Source: Streptomyces sp. KL109B (GTDB taxonomy: Bacteria > Actinomycetota > Actinomycetes > Streptomycetales > Streptomycetaceae). Taken from it: 64,000 nt of DNA. Positions within the stretch are counted from its first letter, which is position 1. The number at the start of each line of letters is the position of its first letter. Under the pieces are notes generated by a model. It was not told where the DNA came from, did not search any database, and worked only from the letters and a program-made list of their open reading frames with translations. This document shows positions 60,437 through 64,000 of the stretch, in pieces. The DNA is taken from assembly GCF_030766935.1 (NCBI RefSeq), contig NZ_JASERL010000011.1:248001-312000 (forward strand), read 5' to 3'. The position numbers were made by a program, and so were the translations under genes.

Positions 60437-61302
60437 ATGGCCGAGCAGCCCGGCTCCAGCACCATGCACGCCGTCACCGCAGCCACGCTGGGCGGCCCGG
60501 AAGTCCTCCGCCCCGCCGAGGTTCCGCGCCCCGTACCGGGCCTGACCGAGGTCCTCGTCCGGGTGCACGCGGCCGTGGTGAACCCCGCCGACTTCATGGC
60601 CCGCGCCCAGGGCGGCTTCGGCCCGTGGGGCGACCCGCGCATCCTCGGCTTCGACGTGTCGGGCACCGTCGAGGCCGTCGGCCCCGGCGTCAGCATCCTC
60701 AGGCCCGGCGACGAGGTCTTCGGCATGCCGTGCTTCCCCGCACAGGCCGGCGGCTACGCGCAGTTCGTGACGGGTCCCGCCCGGCACTTCGCCGTCAAGC
60801 CGCGGGCCCTCGTCCACGGCGCGTCCGGCGGTGTCGGCCACCTCGCCGTACAGATCGCCAAGGCGCGGGCGCGTACGTGATCGGAACGGCGAGCGCCGCC
60901 AAGCACGGCCTGGTGCGCTCGCTCGGCGCCGACGAGCTGATCGACTGCCGCAGCACGGACTTCACGCAGGCGGTGCAGGACGGCGATGTCGTCTTCGACA
61001 CCGCTGGGCGGGACTACGCGCCGCGCTCGGTGCAGGTGCCGCGCGACGGTGGCCGCCTGGTCACCCTGAGCCCGGCCCAGGACCCCGAGGTGATCGCCGA
61101 CGCCCGTGCCCGCGGCCTCTCCTACGACTGGAACGCGGTGGAGCCGGACCACGCCGGCCTGCGGGCCCTGGCCGCACTGGCGGCCGAGGGCTCGCTCCGT
61201 CCCGTCGTCGACACCGTGTTCCCCCTCGACGAGGCCGCGAAGGCGCACGCGTACGGGGAGGCCGGAGGCGCCACGGGAAAGATCGTGCTCAGCGTCCCGT
61301 GA
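60437..61302 (+). pseudogene. Frameshifted and internally deleted quinone oxidoreductase (MDR) gene
   Basis: It begins as a normal zinc-independent MDR protein (ATLGGPEVLRPAEVP, ILGFDVSGTVEAVGPG), but the stretch between FAVKP and ALVHGASGGVG lacks about 35 residues found in intact homologues. At about 60866-60872 a one-base loss in AAGGCGCGGGCGCG shifts the frame, giving a TGA at 60878-60880. The rest (AYVIGTASAAKHGLVRSLGA to the end GKIVLSVP) continues in another frame to 61302. Two independent lesions make it a pseudogene unless the frameshift is a sequencing error. Confidence 0.8.
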
Positions 61303-61325
61303 CGGGCGCCAGGGGCCTTACGGGC

Positions 61326-63350
61326 TCACGTGCCGTTGGCGGGCTGGGTGTAGGTGTGTCCGCCCACGCTCGTGGTCAGGGTGCCGGTCGCGTCGAAGAC
61401 CGTTTCGAGCAGATCGATGGTCAGGTGGAAGCCGTCGGGACTGGTCTTCTTCGTGGCGTGGACGGATCCGGTCGCGTCCGTCTGCCTCAGGTCCGATACC
61501 CAGTCGAGCTTTTGGAGTGTCGGGTTCGGGTTGTTGCGGGTCACGCTCTCCGTGCCGCCGAGGAAGGTCCTCCCGTCGGCCGAGTACTTGTCGTAGCGCA
61601 CGGAAACCGTCTTCACCGCCGTCCTGGCCTCGTTCCACACGATGGCCACCGTGGCCTTCCCGGAGGACTTGCCCGGCAGGGTGTACGTGCCCTGCGCGGG
61701 ATAGGGACGGACCGGTGCCGGGCTGCCGGGCTGGTAGCGCGTGCCCCACGGGATGTCGTCCGGGAGTTCCTGGACCTTCTCCGTCCTTGCGGGCTCGCGG
61801 TCGACGAGGCGGGCGAGCATGAGCCGCGTGTGGCGGCCGCCCGGTTCGGTCGAGGTCGGGCAGGGCAGCGGGTTGGCGCCTCCGCAGGCTGGAGCGGAGA
61901 CCAGGCGCTGCCAGTACATGACCGCGGTGCCGTCGGGCGACCACTGCGGGTCGGCGCCCGCGTTCCAGTTCGGGTCGGCGATGCCGCCGGGGCCGCTGTC
62001 ACCGGCGTTCAACCGCTGGCCCTGATAGGTACCCCGGTCGCCGTACCGGTCGATCAAGTACGGCTGAAAGAAGCGGCGTTGGTGGTTGTTGCGCACCGAG
62101 GAGACGGCGCTGGTCGTCAACAGGTCCGTGACGGCGGGCACATCGCGCATGCCGGCCATGAACATCTGCCGGTCGGAGCCGCGCGTGTCGAGCGCGACGG
62201 TCCACCGCCCGTCGGGCGAGGTGTCCACCGGGTCGGTGTACTCGGGGTTGCTCGTCAGTCTCCGCACCTTGCCGGTGGTGAGGTGCGCGGCGAACACGTC
62301 GATGTTCGAGGACTCGGCCGGATGTCCTACATAGGTGACTTCTCGGCCGTCCTTGCTGAAGCCCCGCAGTTCGCCGACGGACGGCACGGTCGGGTCGAAG
62401 ACGAGCCGGTCCGGGTGGTCGGGGTCGACCCGCAGGGGCTGCCTGTCCGGGGCGGCGTCGAAGAGACGGTTGACCTTGGTCAAGTCGTAGCGGGGCACCT
62501 GGGGGCTGCCCGCCTTCGGCGCGGAGTTGAAGGTCAGCCGGCCCACATAGCCGTACTGGTCCAGGCGGGCGCCGCTGGTGGTGATGCCGCTGAAGCCGAG
62601 GTGGACCTGGTCCGGGTGCAGGCGCAGTTCACGGAGTGCGCCGCCCTTGCCGGAGCCGTCCGCCGTCACGTTCCAGCGGATCGGGTAGCCGTGCAACCGC
62701 TTCGGCGTGCACGCGGGCGAGGCGAGCCGGTACCGGCCGCAGTCGTAGACCGTGGCGCCGGCCAGCAGCCGTCGTCCGTCGGCGAACGGCATCGGGTAGT
62801 CCGCCGCCTCGGTGACACCTTGACGGTTCGCGTCCGGCATCCCGCAGGTGAGGCACTTCCAGGAGTCGCCGCCCGGGAACGTGGACCCGTCGGTCCTGAC
62901 CAGGATCAGCTGGGAGCCGGTGTAGACACTCGCCGGGTCGGGTGCGGCGGGCGCGCCCGCGAAGGTGACACGCGCCGCCACCTGTCGCTGATCCCGCGTG
63001 AATCCGCCTCCTTGCAGGGCATCCCAGTCCGCGTCAATGCAGCCGGTGCGACGGGGATTCACGTCGGACGTGCAGGAACCCTTGGCGTCGGAGGGGGCGG
63101 TGGGCGGAAGCGGCAGCTCCTCCACCTTGATCCGCTCCGGCTTCGGGGCGGGCGGCACCACAGCGCCTGTTGACGCGTCGGCGCGCGCCGACGGGTTCGC
63201 CTGCGCCGATGGCAACAGGGAACCGGCCGCGACCGCGAGGACGGCCAGGAGCAGCAGGATGCGCCATCGGGTGCGAGAGAGGGAGCCAAGTGTGAGGGCT
63301 GAACCGGGAACGGTGTGCTGCTCGCGTCTCGTTGCCTTGTCTCGCGTCAC
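61326..63350 (-). CDS. Secreted TolB/beta-propeller-like protein
   Basis: 674 residues. A GTG start with GAGGGG upstream; an extended N-region is followed by a hydrophobic core (WRILLLLAVLAVAAGSLL) and an AQA-N cleavage-like site near residue 51. The body contains repeated WD40-like/PD40 blades (FSKDGREVTYVGH, TSPDGRWTVALDTRG, WSPDGTAVMYWQR). Several cysteines (CTSD, CIDAD, CLTCG, CGRY) suggest disulfides. Secreted, function unknown: binding or a glycan/peptide hydrolase are possibilities. It lies outside the catabolic theme and converges with the MDR pseudogene. Confidence 0.8.
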   Translation of the reverse strand: MTRDKATRREQHTVPGSALTLGSLSRTRWRILLLLAVLAVAAGSLLPSAQANPSARADASTGAVVPPAPKPERIKVEELPLPPTAPSDAKGSCTSDVNPRRTGCIDADWDALQGGGFTRDQRQVAARVTFAGAPAAPDPASVYTGSQLILVRTDGSTFPGGDSWKCLTCGMPDANRQGVTEAADYPMPFADGRRLLAGATVYDCGRYRLASPACTPKRLHGYPIRWNVTADGSGKGGALRELRLHPDQVHLGFSGITTSGARLDQYGYVGRLTFNSAPKAGSPQVPRYDLTKVNRLFDAAPDRQPLRVDPDHPDRLVFDPTVPSVGELRGFSKDGREVTYVGHPAESSNIDVFAAHLTTGKVRRLTSNPEYTDPVDTSPDGRWTVALDTRGSDRQMFMAGMRDVPAVTDLLTTSAVSSVRNNHQRRFFQPYLIDRYGDRGTYQGQRLNAGDSGPGGIADPNWNAGADPQWSPDGTAVMYWQRLVSAPACGGANPLPCPTSTEPGGRHTRLMLARLVDREPARTEKVQELPDDIPWGTRYQPGSPAPVRPYPAQGTYTLPGKSSGKATVAIVWNEARTAVKTVSVRYDKYSADGRTFLGGTESVTRNNPNPTLQKLDWVSDLRQTDATGSVHATKKTSPDGFHLTIDLLETVFDATGTLTTSVGGHTYTQPANGT

Positions 63351-63473
63351 GAAATCCCCTCTGGGTCTGCCGGATTCGAGTCCGCTCCCTGCCCGGGCCG
63401 CGGCGGCGTTCTCGCCGGCTCGCACGGAACGGCGCGACGAGAATAGCGCTCTCTTTATTGACCTACTAGCTTC

Positions 63474-64000
63474 TCAGGCGGATCTCTGCGGTCCCGGCCG
63501 GACCAGACCCGCCTGATAGGCCATCACCACGAGTTGCGTACGGTCGCGGGCGTTCAGCTTCCCCATCGCCCGCTGGATGTGGGTCCGCACGGTGAGCGGG
63601 CTGATGAAGAGCCGTTCCGCGATCTCCGTGTTGGACAGTCCGTCCGCGGCCAGGGCGGTGACCTCGCGTTCGCCCGCGGTGAGATCCGCGAGCCGCTCGG
63701 AGGCCCTGAGGTGCGCGTCCGGGGCGCGGGTGGCGAGGAAGCGCGTGATCAGGGCCCGGGTGGCCGCGGGAGAGAGCAGGGAGTCCCCGGCCGCCACCGT
63801 ACGGATGCCGTCGAGCAGCACGTCGACCTGCACGTCCTTGCCGAGGAACCCACTGGCCCCGGCGCGCAGGGCGTGCGCCACGTACTCGTCCGTCTCGAAG
63901 GTGGTGAGGATCAGGACGCGAGTCGCGGACAGGTCCGGGTCGGCACAGATGGCCTCGGTCGCGGCAAGACCGTCGACACCCGGCATGCGGATGTCCATCA
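63474..64000 (-). CDS. NarL/LuxR-type two-component response regulator, partial
   Basis: The N-terminus lies beyond the window edge. The visible part starts at LMDIRMPGVDG, holding the phosphoacceptor Asp of the receiver domain, continues through LTTFETDEY and GFLGKD (conserved Lys), and ends with a LuxR-type HTH (LTAGEREVTALAADGLSNTE to TVRTHIQRAMGKL). A sensor kinase would be expected just outside the window. It is a transcription factor; its targets are unknown, and the secreted protein downstream is one candidate. Confidence 0.9.
   Translation of the reverse strand, partial: MDIRMPGVDGLAATEAICADPDLSATRVLILTTFETDEYVAHALRAGASGFLGKDVQVDVLLDGIRTVAAGDSLLSPAATRALITRFLATRAPDAHLRASERLADLTAGEREVTALAADGLSNTEIAERLFISPLTVRTHIQRAMGKLNARDRTQLVVMAYQAGLVRPGPQRSA

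Noticed and set aside
63465..63476. ACTAGCTTCTCA at 63465-63476 is identical to 38904-38915 in the Liv promoter
   Set aside because: It overlaps the stop codon of the response-regulator gene and no -35 element stands at the right distance, so I treat it as coincidence rather than a third member of the promoter family.

Overview
The window reads as chromosomal DNA of a high-GC actinomycete, most likely a Streptomyces. The evidence is the very high GC content, frequent GTG starts, long head-to-tail strings of genes with ATGA/GTGA overlaps, and enzymes tied to actinobacterial cofactors: F420-type LLM and DDN-family proteins and a mycofactocin-coupled SDR. I saw no tRNA, rRNA, CRISPR array, insertion sequence or phage gene.

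Almost all of the first 60 kb is a catabolic island for CoA thioesters. Layout: (1) 1-545, minus: a carboxymuconolactone decarboxylase-like protein and a 3-hydroxyisobutyrate-dehydrogenase-like protein. (2) 729-16466, plus: mycofactocin-type SDR, 3Fe-4S ferredoxin, P450, a fused DUF35-thiolase (Ltp2-like aldolase), hydrolase, DoxX protein, ACAD11-type dehydrogenase with a partner kinase, enoyl-CoA hydratases, MDR and SDR oxidoreductases, aldehyde dehydrogenase and CaiB-type transferase. (3) 16451-20731, minus: SDR, PaaX-type regulator, small unknown protein, Rieske oxygenase and a 6-oxocamphor-hydrolase-like crotonase. (4) 20803-24744, plus: LLM flavin/F420 enzyme, CaiB, CitE-like lyase and an atypical SDR. 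(5) 24830-25816, minus: secreted SurE. (6) 25969-34842, plus: beta-oxidation operon with crotonase, paired acyl-CoA dehydrogenases, CoA ligase, CaiB, thiolase, a further dehydrogenase and an atypical SDR. (7) 34888-38821, minus: Liv-type ABC transporter with a fused LivH-LivM permease. (8) 39001-42194, plus: SnoaL-like protein, a second dehydrogenase pair and TesB. (9) 42287-45219: TetR, Liv-type binding lipoprotein and a second TetR. (10) 45220-45986: gene debris. (11) 46097-60278, plus: CaiB, DUF35, Ltp2-like thiolase, aldehyde dehydrogenase, amidohydrolase, ferredoxin, SDR, P450, DDN-type reductase, TetR, two phosphotransferases, CoA ligase and a second binding lipoprotein. (12) 60262-61302: a second patch of debris. 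(13) 61326-64000, minus: a secreted beta-propeller-like protein and a NarL-type response regulator cut by the window edge.

My reading, which is inference: a hydrophobic, probably cyclic carboxylic acid or ketone (terpenoid-, steroid- or alicyclic-like) is imported by the Liv transporter using two alternative binding lipoproteins. It is oxidised by two P450-ferredoxin sets and a Rieske enzyme, activated by two CoA ligases, and shortened by heteromeric acyl-CoA dehydrogenases, crotonases, thiolase and two DUF35/Ltp2-type aldolases. An ACAD11/LvaA-like kinase-dehydrogenase pair could handle hydroxyacyl-CoA intermediates, and an OCH-like enzyme could open a beta-diketone ring. The steroid hallmarks KstD, KshAB, HsaABCD and IpdAB are not visible, so this is not a canonical cholesterol cluster. 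The substrate cannot be read from sequence alone.

Regulation: two TetR proteins near the transporter, a third TetR in the last operon and one PaaX-type protein. The promoters of the permease operon and of one binding-protein gene are near-identical in layout (TTGnTT-N17-TAGTTTCC). An ACAGTTA element recurs in the Rieske/crotonase/LLM region.
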